DNA of 6,971 nt from JAXHMM01 sp964528445 (lineage in GTDB: Bacteria; Bacteroidota; Rhodothermia; Balneolales; Balneolaceae): the NCBI GenBank assembly GCA_964528445.1, contig CAZGSL010000063.1:1-6971 (forward strand), in the 5' to 3' direction. The position numbers and the translations under genes are program-made. The notes beneath the pieces are model-generated. The model was not told the origin of the DNA. It saw nothing but the letters and a program-made list of their open reading frames with translations, and did no database searches. This document shows positions 1 to 5,371 of this stretch, in pieces. Within the stretch, counting starts at the first letter, position 1. Each line of letters starts with the position of its first letter.

Positions 1-16
1 GAGGAATTTCGGAACC

Positions 17-47
17 CAAAAATAAGATTATCGGTATCTCAAGTCAA
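17..47 (-). promoter_or_regulatory. Putative leftward promoter of Bacteroidota type
   Basis: On the minus strand, TTG (45-47) is followed after 20 nt by TATTTTTG (17-24). This matches the TTG / TAnnTTTG layout described for the Bacteroidota housekeeping sigma factor. The same stretch also reads as a sigma-70-like pair, TTGACT (42-47), 17 nt, TATTTT (19-24). It starts 17 nt past the truA stop and would drive a minus-strand gene beyond the left edge. An AAGTC-TT-GACTT inverted repeat overlaps it at 42-53. This rests on motif match only. Confidence 0.35.
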
Positions 48-63
48 GACTTTTCCCCGTTTT

Positions 64-795
64 TCAGTACGCCACCCTCTCCAGGATAAGACCTCTCGCT
101 TTCGCCCCGTGGCCGCTCCTGTTTTTGTTCGGCTTGTCCACCATCTTTCGGAACTCCTTCACCGTACGCTTCCCCTCTCCCACCTGCATCATGGTTCCGG
201 CCAGCCTTCTTACCATGTGCCGGAGGAACCGGTCGGCCTCCACCCGCCATGTAATTAATCGTTCGTCCCACTCCAGTTCAGAAGACATTACCTCGCAATG
301 GGTATTCACCTCCTCATCAACCGAAATGGTAAAACTCTCAAAATCGTGTTCTCCAGTTACATAACGGGCACACCGTCCCATCTTTTCCAGGTCGAGTTTC
401 TCCATAACCCGAGTGGCAAAAGCGTCCAACAAGGGGGCGGGACGACGCAGAATCTGGTACCGGTAGAGGCGCGAACGCGCATGGAAACGGGCGTGAAAAT
501 CCGGCGATACCGGTTCAATATGCCAGACCGCGATATCCCGCGGCAACAGGCCCAGCAGTCCGAAGATAAGCTTCTCGGGATCCGCCTCCTCCGGCAGATC
601 CGCATGGGCGGTCTGGGCCTCCGCGTGCACTCCCCGGTCGGTCCGTCCCTGTCCCACCAGGTCCACCTCCTGCTGCAGAAGCTGCTGAAGAGCCTTTTCT
701 ATCTCCTCCTCCACCGTGTGCGCGCCGGGCTGTTTCTGCCAGCCTTTGTATCGGGTTCCCTCGTATTCGATATGGAACAGGTGGCGGTTGCTCAT
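64..795 (-). CDS. truA: tRNA pseudouridine synthase A (TruA)
   Basis: TruA isomerises uridine to pseudouridine at positions 38-40 of the tRNA anticodon arm, in the cytoplasm. The 243-residue product is complete and of normal family length. The N-terminal motif YEGTRYKGWQ (11-20) is typical. GRTDRGVHA (50-58) carries the catalytic aspartate at D53. RLYRYQI (109-115) matches the conserved tyrosine-containing strand. FLRHMVRRLAG (190-200) followed by VGEGK, and a C-terminal ARGLILERVAY, match the second half of the family. The ATG at 795 gives the standard TruA start, but no Shine-Dalgarno sequence precedes it, only an A-rich CAAAATAAC. It lies 79 nt downstream of ccmF in the same direction, so it may be cotranscribed with the ccm genes. 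No terminator was seen between them. Function is certain; operon membership is inferred. Confidence 0.97.
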   Translation of the reverse strand: MSNRHLFHIEYEGTRYKGWQKQPGAHTVEEEIEKALQQLLQQEVDLVGQGRTDRGVHAEAQTAHADLPEEADPEKLIFGLLGLLPRDIAVWHIEPVSPDFHARFHARSRLYRYQILRRPAPLLDAFATRVMEKLDLEKMGRCARYVTGEHDFESFTISVDEEVNTHCEVMSSELEWDERLITWRVEADRFLRHMVRRLAGTMMQVGEGKRTVKEFRKMVDKPNKNRSGHGAKARGLILERVAY

Positions 796-874
796 GTTAT
801 TTTGAGGGTATTCGGGAAACGGTTCGGGGATTTATCCGCCGTGCGGCGCGGGAGGCTTAGAAGACGAAAAGAGG

Positions 875-3055
875 TTACTCCTTCTTCCGCTCGCGATCCC
901 AGTGGCGAAGTACCGAGACGCTGAAACCGGCCATCAGCACGAAGGTGCCGAGCCACACCACGGAGATGAAGGGTTTCTCCTCAGCCACCAGCAGCACCCA
1001 CTCCTCCCGGTAGGTTTCGTCCATACCGCGGATGGTCAGTTCGATTTCGCCGGACTCCGGCATGACGTTGCTGAATTGCACGGTAACGTCTCCCGTACCC
1101 GGGATCGTGACCGGCGGAGCGTACGACCAGCTTCTCCCGTCCCTGTTATAGATGGCGAATAGCGGGTTCAGCGAAGCCGACTGGCCGGTGGGACGGTCGG
1201 TCACGTCGAGCATGGCCCGCACCGCTATGATGGTACTGTCGGGCAAATCAAGTTCACCCTCGGGAACCTGGCGGTAGTCGTTGAAACCGAACTCAAAACT
1301 ACCCACCGTGACCGAGGATCCCCGGCTGAGGGTAATCGTCTGTGTGTTCAGGCTGTCCGCTTCGGACTCCTCTGCCCCTGTGGTGTCGGCGGCGGAGCCT
1401 TCGTCCGGCGACCTCGGTCCGGATTGTCCGGTCAGTCCCGATCCTCCCCCCGCACTGGTAAGGCGTTCCTGCTGTTCTGCCGCCTGATTGTTCTTCCGCT
1501 CCACGTAGGAACTGCCGGAAACGTAAAGATAAATATCGCTGAAGAAACCGGTTCTCACGTCCGGATCTACCGACCACTGTATATTGGATCCGCTCGAGGA
1601 GCTGAGCATGGGATAAACTTCGGGCGTCAGGTAGAACTGCCGGCCCTCGCCGTCGGCCGGCTCGAACTTTATGCGGTACTCCTGCTGTCCCGGCCGCTCC
1701 TGATTCTCGAGGGTGTAGCCCTCATAGGTAATGCGGTACCGGTCGTTCACAATCTTCGACTCGTTCAGGCGAAGCTGGAAAAAATTCCTTTTCTGCGTCA
1801 CCGGCAATCCCTCGGTATCCACGGCCTCACCCCGCTCCACAGCCGCGTTGAATCCCGCCATGGTGGGATCCAGAAGGTGCTCGTTATAGGCGGAAGAGGC
1901 CAGTATTCCAAGCAACAGGAGCGCAAATCCTGTATGGGTGAGCGCGCCCCCCACCAGCTTGGGATTTTTTCGAATCAGGCGATACATGATCACACTGTTT
2001 CCCACAAGCGCGAACCAGCCGGCAAAAATATAGACCATGTAGTAGATGTTACGAACTTCGCCCAGGAAGATGGTTGCCAGCGTGAGCAGACAGGAAGCGA
2101 CTACGGGCCAGGTGAGATCGTCGGCCAGGCTCTCAGCGTCCTGCCGGCTCCAGAACAGGTATTGTCCCAAAACCGTCAGTATGGCCGCGATAATAGCCAG
2201 CGGCATGGTCCACTCGTTATAGAAGCTGATCTCGGGAGGCGTGGGACTTTCGGTGAAGAGCCGGCCGATGATCGGCGAACTGGTTCCCAGTATAATCACC
2301 AGTCCGATAAGAAAAATTACCATCGCCCCGGCGAAGGTCATGAATTCCCGGCTCAATATTTTGGATTCGTTCTTCTGGGACGGCAAGTCGCGATAGCGGT
2401 AGAAGAACATGCCCAGCCCGATAACGGTCACCGCCGCCATAAAGGCAACGAGCTGATTGTAGAGCCCGAGATCCACGAAACTGTGAACCGAGGCATCCGA
2501 AAGAATGCCGGATCGGGTCAGGAAGGTCTCATAGACCACGGCGACGTATGCCAGAAGGGCAAAGATGATCGAGGCCTTCTGGGAGGTGGAGCTCTTGCGC
2601 TGGATGAGCATGGTATGGATGCCCGCGAGCCCAAGGAGCCACGGAACCAGGGAGGCATTCTCCACCGGATCCCACGCCCAGTAACCGCCGAAGGAGAGGG
2701 TCACGTAGGCCCAGTAACCGCCCAGGAAGATGGCGGTGAGCAGTGCGATGTTGGCTCCCAGCGTCCACGGCAGGGCGGGATCCACCCATTCGTGGTATTT
2801 CCGTTTCCATAGAGCCGCCATGGCAAAGCAGTAGGGAATGGTCAGCATGGCGAATCCCACGAACAGGACCGGCGGGTGAATCATCATCCAGGGACTTTTG
2901 AGAAGGTCGTTCAGCCCCTGGCCGTCCGAAGGCACAAAATCGGGATTGGACTGGATGAAAGGAGCGTTCGGCATCGCTTCGGCCAACGTGCGGAAGGGAG
3001 ATGCGCCCAGCGTGAAGTCACCCAGGGAGATGCCCGAAATCATGGTAAGGAGAAA
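875..3055 (-). CDS. ccmF: Cytochrome c heme lyase subunit CcmF, 5' end lost in gap
   Basis: CcmF is an integral membrane protein of System I. It takes heme from holo-CcmE and ligates it to apocytochrome c on the periplasmic side. 726 residues are visible, counted here from the gap edge. The family signatures are clear: HPPVLFVGF (60-68), the tryptophan-rich heme-handling motif GGYWAWDPVENASLVPWL (123-140), and ETFLTRSGILS (176-186). All four conserved histidines are present, at H60, H147, H191 and H374. Many hydrophobic segments fill residues 60-390, and one more sits near the C-terminus (SVVWLGTFVLMAGFSVSVL). Between them lies a large periplasmic domain containing a 49-residue disordered Gly/Ser/Glu/Asp-rich stretch. 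In E. coli the HPP histidine is near residue 173, so roughly 110 N-terminal residues and the start codon fall in the gap. It belongs to the ccmC-D-E-F cluster. Identity is certain; the 5' end is missing from the data, not from the gene. Confidence 0.97.
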   Translation of the reverse strand, partial: FLLTMISGISLGDFTLGASPFRTLAEAMPNAPFIQSNPDFVPSDGQGLNDLLKSPWMMIHPPVLFVGFAMLTIPYCFAMAALWKRKYHEWVDPALPWTLGANIALLTAIFLGGYWAYVTLSFGGYWAWDPVENASLVPWLLGLAGIHTMLIQRKSSTSQKASIIFALLAYVAVVYETFLTRSGILSDASVHSFVDLGLYNQLVAFMAAVTVIGLGMFFYRYRDLPSQKNESKILSREFMTFAGAMVIFLIGLVIILGTSSPIIGRLFTESPTPPEISFYNEWTMPLAIIAAILTVLGQYLFWSRQDAESLADDLTWPVVASCLLTLATIFLGEVRNIYYMVYIFAGWFALVGNSVIMYRLIRKNPKLVGGALTHTGFALLLLGILASSAYNEHLLDPTMAGFNAAVERGEAVDTEGLPVTQKRNFFQLRLNESKIVNDRYRITYEGYTLENQERPGQQEYRIKFEPADGEGRQFYLTPEVYPMLSSSSGSNIQWSVDPDVRTGFFSDIYLYVSGSSYVERKNNQAAEQQERLTSAGGGSGLTGQSGPRSPDEGSAADTTGAEESEADSLNTQTITLSRGSSVTVGSFEFGFNDYRQVPEGELDLPDSTIIAVRAMLDVTDRPTGQSASLNPLFAIYNRDGRSWSYAPPVTIPGTGDVTVQFSNVMPESGEIELTIRGMDETYREEWVLLVAEEKPFISVVWLGTFVLMAGFSVSVLRHWDRERKKE
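1349..1495 (-). other. Low-complexity insert in CcmF periplasmic domain
   Basis: This 49-codon stretch of ccmF begins KNNQAAEQQERL and ends GAEESEADSL. It is dominated by Gly, Ser, Glu, Asp, Ala and Thr and has no hydrophobic run. It separates two ordered-looking parts of the periplasmic domain: the part ending SDIYLYVSGSSYVER and the part starting TITLSRGSSVTVGSFEFGF. The reading frame is intact on both sides, so it is coding and not a frameshift. It is most likely a disordered, lineage-specific linker. Confidence 0.7.
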
Positions 3056-3155
3056 NNNNNNNNNNNNNNNNNNNNNNNNNNNNNNNNNNNNNNNNNNNNN
3101 NNNNNNNNNNNNNNNNNNNNNNNNNNNNNNNNNNNNNNNNNNNNNNNNNNNNNNN
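3056..3155. other. Assembly gap (100 N)
   Basis: Exactly 100 N separate the 3' part of ccmE from the 5' part of ccmF. A round 100 is a common placeholder for a gap of unknown size. From family lengths, about 30-50 residues of CcmE and about 110 of CcmF are missing. The true distance is therefore probably 400-550 bp. The two fragments being in the same frame across the N run has no meaning. Confidence 0.95.
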
Positions 3156-3469
3156 TAGAAGACGCCGTTCTGCATAGAGCCGATCACCACAATCCGGTCA
3201 GCCTCCTCAAAATTATTGGGCTTCGGCTTGGGATAGATCACGCGCCGTACGTTTCCCGCCTCGTCCTCGAGGTAGAACGAAAACTGTTTCTCCTCCATGG
3301 AAAAGCCGTACTCCCTGCTCTCTTCCCACGTGCCCACCACGTGGGCGCTGTTCATTTCATCGGCCTCTTCAAAATTGACGTAGGTACTTATGCTGTTGCC
3401 GAAGTTGTACATCAGCAGGGAGGTGAATCCCACGATGAACACCAGGCCGATAATGAGCTTCGGTTTCAT
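3156..3469 (-). CDS. ccmE: Heme chaperone CcmE, 3' end lost in gap
   Basis: CcmE is a membrane-anchored periplasmic chaperone that binds heme covalently and passes it from CcmC to CcmF. 104 residues are visible. A short basic start (MKPK) is followed by one membrane anchor (about 5-22, LIIGLVFIVGFTSLLMY). Then comes the beta-rich OB-fold part, including FSFYLEDEAGNVRRVIY (63-79) and DRIVVIGSMQNGVF (91-104), which matches the segment just before the heme-attachment site in CcmE proteins. The last codon before the gap reads TAN, most likely Tyr. The heme-binding His/Tyr motif and the C-terminus are in the gap and cannot be assessed. The start at 3469 is supported by GAGGAG at 3478-3483, 8 nt upstream, and by the stop of ccmD only 2 nt away. 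The frame stays open upstream to 3661, but that arginine/glycine-rich extension overlaps ccmD and is not real. Confidence 0.93.
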
Positions 3470-3471
3470 AA

Positions 3472-3747
3472 TTAGCTCTCCTCGTAGTTCTCGTTCATGT
3501 TCTTTTCCAGCCTGCCGATCTTCCGGTCCAGCCGGACCAGGAAAAAGAGCAATACCAGCCAGATGATCAAGCTCACGGCCAGTACCACGAATATAAGGTC
3601 GTTGGAAGCCATCATCTGAACGAACGCCCCGGACTGCTCCACGCCCGCGGCCCCTTCCCATTTGTCGCCATAGGTGGTGGTCAGGGTGTCAACGGACTGC
3701 CCCGTTTCTTCTTGTACAAACAACATTAGTCCCAGTAATAAATTCAT
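3472..3747 (-). CDS. ccmD: CcmD-like small membrane protein of cytochrome c maturation
   Basis: CcmD is a short single-span membrane protein that helps release heme-loaded CcmE from the CcmABC complex. This 91-residue product has a hydrophobic N-terminus (1-11, possibly a signal segment), a polar stretch with no known motif (12-48), one strong membrane segment (about 51-71, LIFVVLAVSLIIWLVLLFFL), and a basic, coiled-coil-like tail VRLDRKIGRLEKNM. The ending 'RLDRKI..LEK' is characteristic of CcmD-family proteins in Bacteroidota-type clusters. It is longer than the roughly 60-70 residues of proteobacterial CcmD because of the N-terminal part. The Met at 3747 is preferred over one 4 codons earlier (3759), because it forms an ATGA overlap with the ccmC stop and has GGAGG just upstream. 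Identity rests on context plus the TM/tail pattern, as the family is poorly conserved. Confidence 0.85.
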   Translation of the reverse strand: MNLLLGLMLFVQEETGQSVDTLTTTYGDKWEGAAGVEQSGAFVQMMASNDLIFVVLAVSLIIWLVLLFFLVRLDRKIGRLEKNMNENYEES

Positions 3748-4412
3748 CCCTCCCTCCATTCCATTTGTGATTTCACCTTCCGGTACCGGTTGATCAGGTC
3801 GATCATCCAGGCGGCCACACCGATGAATCCTATAATCGCAGGATAAAAGATATATCGCAATTCCGGTGCGGTAATTTCGCTGAAAGCCGGATTCCCTTCC
3901 GCCCCGGGATGCAGGCTGGGCAGCTGACGGGGGATGATGTACAACAGAAACGGGATGGTGGTCGCGGCGAATACGTTATATACTGCGGATAGCTTAGCCC
4001 GTTTTTCCGGATGGTCAAAGGCCGTTCGAAGCACAAAGTAGGCCACATAGATCATCAGGGCCAGGGCCGAGAGATTCATGCGCGGCTCCGCGAACGTCCA
4101 CCAGGTTCCCCAGGTGAAACGGGCCCAGACCGAACCCGTCAGCAGCCCGCATATTCCGAAGAGAATGCCCACCATCGTGGCGGAGGCCGCCTTCCGGTCG
4201 ATACCGGGATCGGGGCTGTTCAGGTACCGTATGCTGTAGTAAAGTCCCGCTGCGAAGCAGACCGCCATCGTAAACCACATGGGGACATGCAGAAAAAGAT
4301 TCCGGGCCGACTGTTCCAGTATGGGAATCTCGGGGATGGGAATCAGGAAACCCGCGATTACCACGCCCGTCATCCAGACCGCGACTATGTATTTCCAGGA
4401 TTGGAGCTTCAT
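3744..4412 (-). CDS. ccmC: Heme-handling protein CcmC
   Basis: CcmC is a polytopic membrane protein that presents heme on the periplasmic side and loads it onto CcmE. 222 residues are predicted. About six hydrophobic segments are visible. The first conserved histidine sits in LFLHVPMWFTM (H42) and the second in LPSLHPG (H168), as in known CcmC. The tryptophan-rich motif lies between them at 101-111 as WGTWWTFAEPR. It keeps the leading WGTWW but differs from the E. coli form WGTWWVWDAR by one extra residue and by lacking the second-half Trp and Asp. The ATG at 4412 puts the first membrane segment about 7 residues in, as usual. An in-frame ATG at 4445 would add 11 residues (MPECFVRTVPE). Neither start has a good Shine-Dalgarno site. 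ccmC is the first gene of the leftward cluster, and its stop overlaps the ccmD start. No ccmA or ccmB precedes it here. Confidence 0.93.
   Translation of the reverse strand: MKLQSWKYIVAVWMTGVVIAGFLIPIPEIPILEQSARNLFLHVPMWFTMAVCFAAGLYYSIRYLNSPDPGIDRKAASATMVGILFGICGLLTGSVWARFTWGTWWTFAEPRMNLSALALMIYVAYFVLRTAFDHPEKRAKLSAVYNVFAATTIPFLLYIIPRQLPSLHPGAEGNPAFSEITAPELRYIFYPAIIGFIGVAAWMIDLINRYRKVKSQMEWREG
3748..3757 (-). promoter_or_regulatory. Ribosome binding site of ccmD, deciding its start
   Basis: The minus strand reads GGAGGGAGGG directly before the ATG at 3747, placing GGAGG 5 nt from the start. The upstream candidate ATG at 3759 has no such sequence. The site lies inside the last codons of ccmC, and the start overlaps its stop (ATGA), which suggests translational coupling. 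Confidence 0.75.
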
Positions 4413-4490
4413 TTCCGGTACGGTTCGTACAAAACACTCAGGCATGCTCTAAAGCCGGGTAATATACGAAATGTGAAACGGAAAACTTAG

Positions 4491-4521
4491 TTAATTAATC
4501 CCGCTTTTTCTGTTATTTTGG
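4491..4521 (+). promoter_or_regulatory. Putative promoter of the PH-SHOCT gene, in a divergent intergenic region
   Basis: TATTTTGG (4514-4521) differs by one base from the Bacteroidota -7 consensus TAnnTTTG. It is preceded at 20 nt by TTA (4491-4493), one base off TTG. It would start transcription about 35-40 nt before the ATG at 4564. The same AT-rich spacer must also hold the ccmC promoter on the other strand. There the only candidate I see is TATATT (minus strand, 4461-4466), without a convincing upstream box. Confidence 0.3.
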
Positions 4522-4563
4522 TAGGACGGAACGTTCTCCGAAACGGCGAGGGATAGCAAACCG

Positions 4564-5088
4564 ATGCAGACCGGAAGCGGCACCAAAGCCATTCACCTCA
4601 CTCCAAGCTGGAAGCAGTACCTGCCCGGGTACATAGCGGGACTGCTGACCATTCCCCTCCTGGGATTGGGATTCTACCTGCTGTACCGGACCCGGCGCCG
4701 CCAGCGGTGCAGCCGATACCGCATTACGGACGACCGGATCTCCTCGGAAGACGTTAAATTCCACCAGACGGTCGACCTGGAAAATATTGAGGAAGTGAAG
4801 CTGCGGCAATCCCTCCTCCAGAAGTGGCTGGGCATTGCGGACGTCGTGCTCAAAACCTCCCGATCGAATATGGTCCTGAAAGGGATGGAGGATTACGAAA
4901 ACCTGCAGCCAACCATTGAGAGGGCGGCGGCCGCTCTTCGCAAGAGCAGGGAGGATGAAAGCCGCGAAGTGCGCGAGCCGGAGTACGATCCGGGATCCAT
5001 GGAGCGGATGGACTACCTGACGGGCCTCTGGCAGCAGGGACTCCTCTCGGATAGCGACTTTAAAAAGCAGCGAAAGAATTATGAGTAA
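4564..5088 (+). CDS. Membrane-tethered bacterial PH-domain protein with C-terminal SHOCT
   Basis: I recognise the domain types but not a named gene. The 174-residue product has a polar N-terminus, one hydrophobic segment (about 21-41, PGYIAGLLTIPLLGLGFYLL) and a basic stop-transfer cluster YRTRRRQR. A bacterial PH domain of the YdbS/YdbT (bPH2) type follows at about 50-125. Its RYRITDDRISSEDVKFHQ, DLENIEEVKLRQSLLQKWLGI and ADVVLKTS are the usual signature pieces. After an acidic, charged linker (128-145) comes a short helix pair MDYLTGLWQQGLLSDSDF (149-166). It fits the SHOCT pattern of C-terminal oligomerisation motifs. The arrangement suggests a membrane-anchored, oligomerising cytoplasmic domain; the role is unknown. 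GAGGG lies 11 nt before the ATG, a rather long spacing. The gene diverges from ccmC and ends 3 nt before a strong hairpin, so it is probably a single-gene transcript. Confidence 0.88.
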   Translation: MQTGSGTKAIHLTPSWKQYLPGYIAGLLTIPLLGLGFYLLYRTRRRQRCSRYRITDDRISSEDVKFHQTVDLENIEEVKLRQSLLQKWLGIADVVLKTSRSNMVLKGMEDYENLQPTIERAAAALRKSREDESREVREPEYDPGSMERMDYLTGLWQQGLLSDSDFKKQRKNYE

Positions 5089-5091
5089 GTC

Positions 5092-5160
5092 AGGGATTCC
5101 CTCTTTGGGCCCAGGGAACTTTTCCCAAGTGGCCCAAAGAGGGAATCCCTTCCTTGTTTT
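5092..5160 (+). terminator. Terminator-like 20-bp perfect hairpin with nested inner stem
   Basis: AGGGATTCCCTCTTTGGGCC (5092-5111) is the exact reverse complement of 5131-5150. The 19-nt loop contains a second stem, GGGAA (5114-5118) with TTCCC (5122-5126). A T-rich stretch TCCTTGTTTT follows at 5151-5160. The left arm begins 3 nt after the PH-SHOCT stop, so it probably ends that transcript. A perfect 20-bp stem with a structured loop is longer than a normal intrinsic terminator, and the core resembles the hairpin at 5178-5270. A repeat-element origin is therefore possible. Confidence 0.75.
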
Positions 5161-5177
5161 GACGTTCGTGCTTGAAG

Positions 5178-5270
5178 AGGGATGGTTGTGGGGGTGGGAG
5201 GACTTGCGGGCACTTGGAAAGTAATTTCCTGGCCCGCGAGCCCTCCTGCCCCTACCCCAACTCCATCCTT
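5178..5270 (+). repeat. Large imperfect inverted repeat (about 31 pairs) with nested inner stem
   Basis: The arms 5178-5211 and 5232-5270 pair with each other. There are 9 pairs (5203-5211 with 5232-5240), one mismatch, 14 pairs (5188-5201 with 5242-5255), an asymmetric internal loop, and 8 more pairs (5178-5185 with 5263-5270). Several are G-U type. The loop holds an inner stem GGAAA (5216-5220) with TTTCC (5225-5229) and a GTAA loop. TTTT follows the end of the arm (5269-5272). It may act as a second terminator or be a palindromic intergenic repeat. There is no coding potential in 5089-5371. Confidence 0.65.
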
Positions 5271-5292
5271 TTAAATGTTTTTACGCCTGCCA

Positions 5293-5327
5293 TTTGGTTT
5301 TTATTCCTTCCATTTTGTACCTATAAT
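5293..5327 (+). promoter_or_regulatory. Putative promoter of the S9 peptidase gene
   Basis: The stretch is AT-rich against a GC-rich background. It contains TATAAT at 5322-5327, 44 nt before the ATG, and an upstream TTTG at 5293-5296. The spacing (25 nt) is too long for a classic sigma-70 promoter. The alternative Bacteroidota-type reading, TTTG-N21-TACCTATA, is imperfect. Some promoter is expected here because two hairpins isolate the gene from its upstream neighbour, but the exact boxes are uncertain. Confidence 0.3.
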
Positions 5328-5371
5328 CTTCTCTTTAATCTTTAAAAGTGATCCTTAAAAACACCGCTCGC

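Noticed and set aside
796..874. Possible terminator between ccmF and truA (CGCCGCACGGCG hairpin on the minus strand)
   Set aside because: The stem is only 4-5 bp and is not followed by a T-tract.
298..924. A 208-codon plus-strand open frame opposite truA
   Set aside because: It is antisense to truA, runs into the end of ccmF, and shows no family features.
1424..2812. A 462-codon open frame on the plus strand opposite ccmF
   Set aside because: It lies wholly antisense to the unmistakable CcmF coding sequence, its product is rich in His, Gly and Arg with no recognisable domain or membrane segment, and it is explained by high-GC codon use on the other strand.
3470..3661. A 64-codon in-frame N-terminal extension of ccmE
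   Set aside because: It overlaps ccmD, is Arg/Gly-rich without family match, and the internal ATG at 3469 has a proper ribosome binding site and starts at the expected membrane anchor.
4491..4498. Palindrome TTAATTAA between the divergent genes
   Set aside because: It is simple AT-rich sequence in a promoter region and shows no further dyad symmetry around it.
4529..4536. Palindrome GAACGTTC upstream of the PH-SHOCT gene
   Set aside because: Eight bases is too short to call an operator. It resembles half-sites of known LexA boxes only loosely, and no second copy was found near it.
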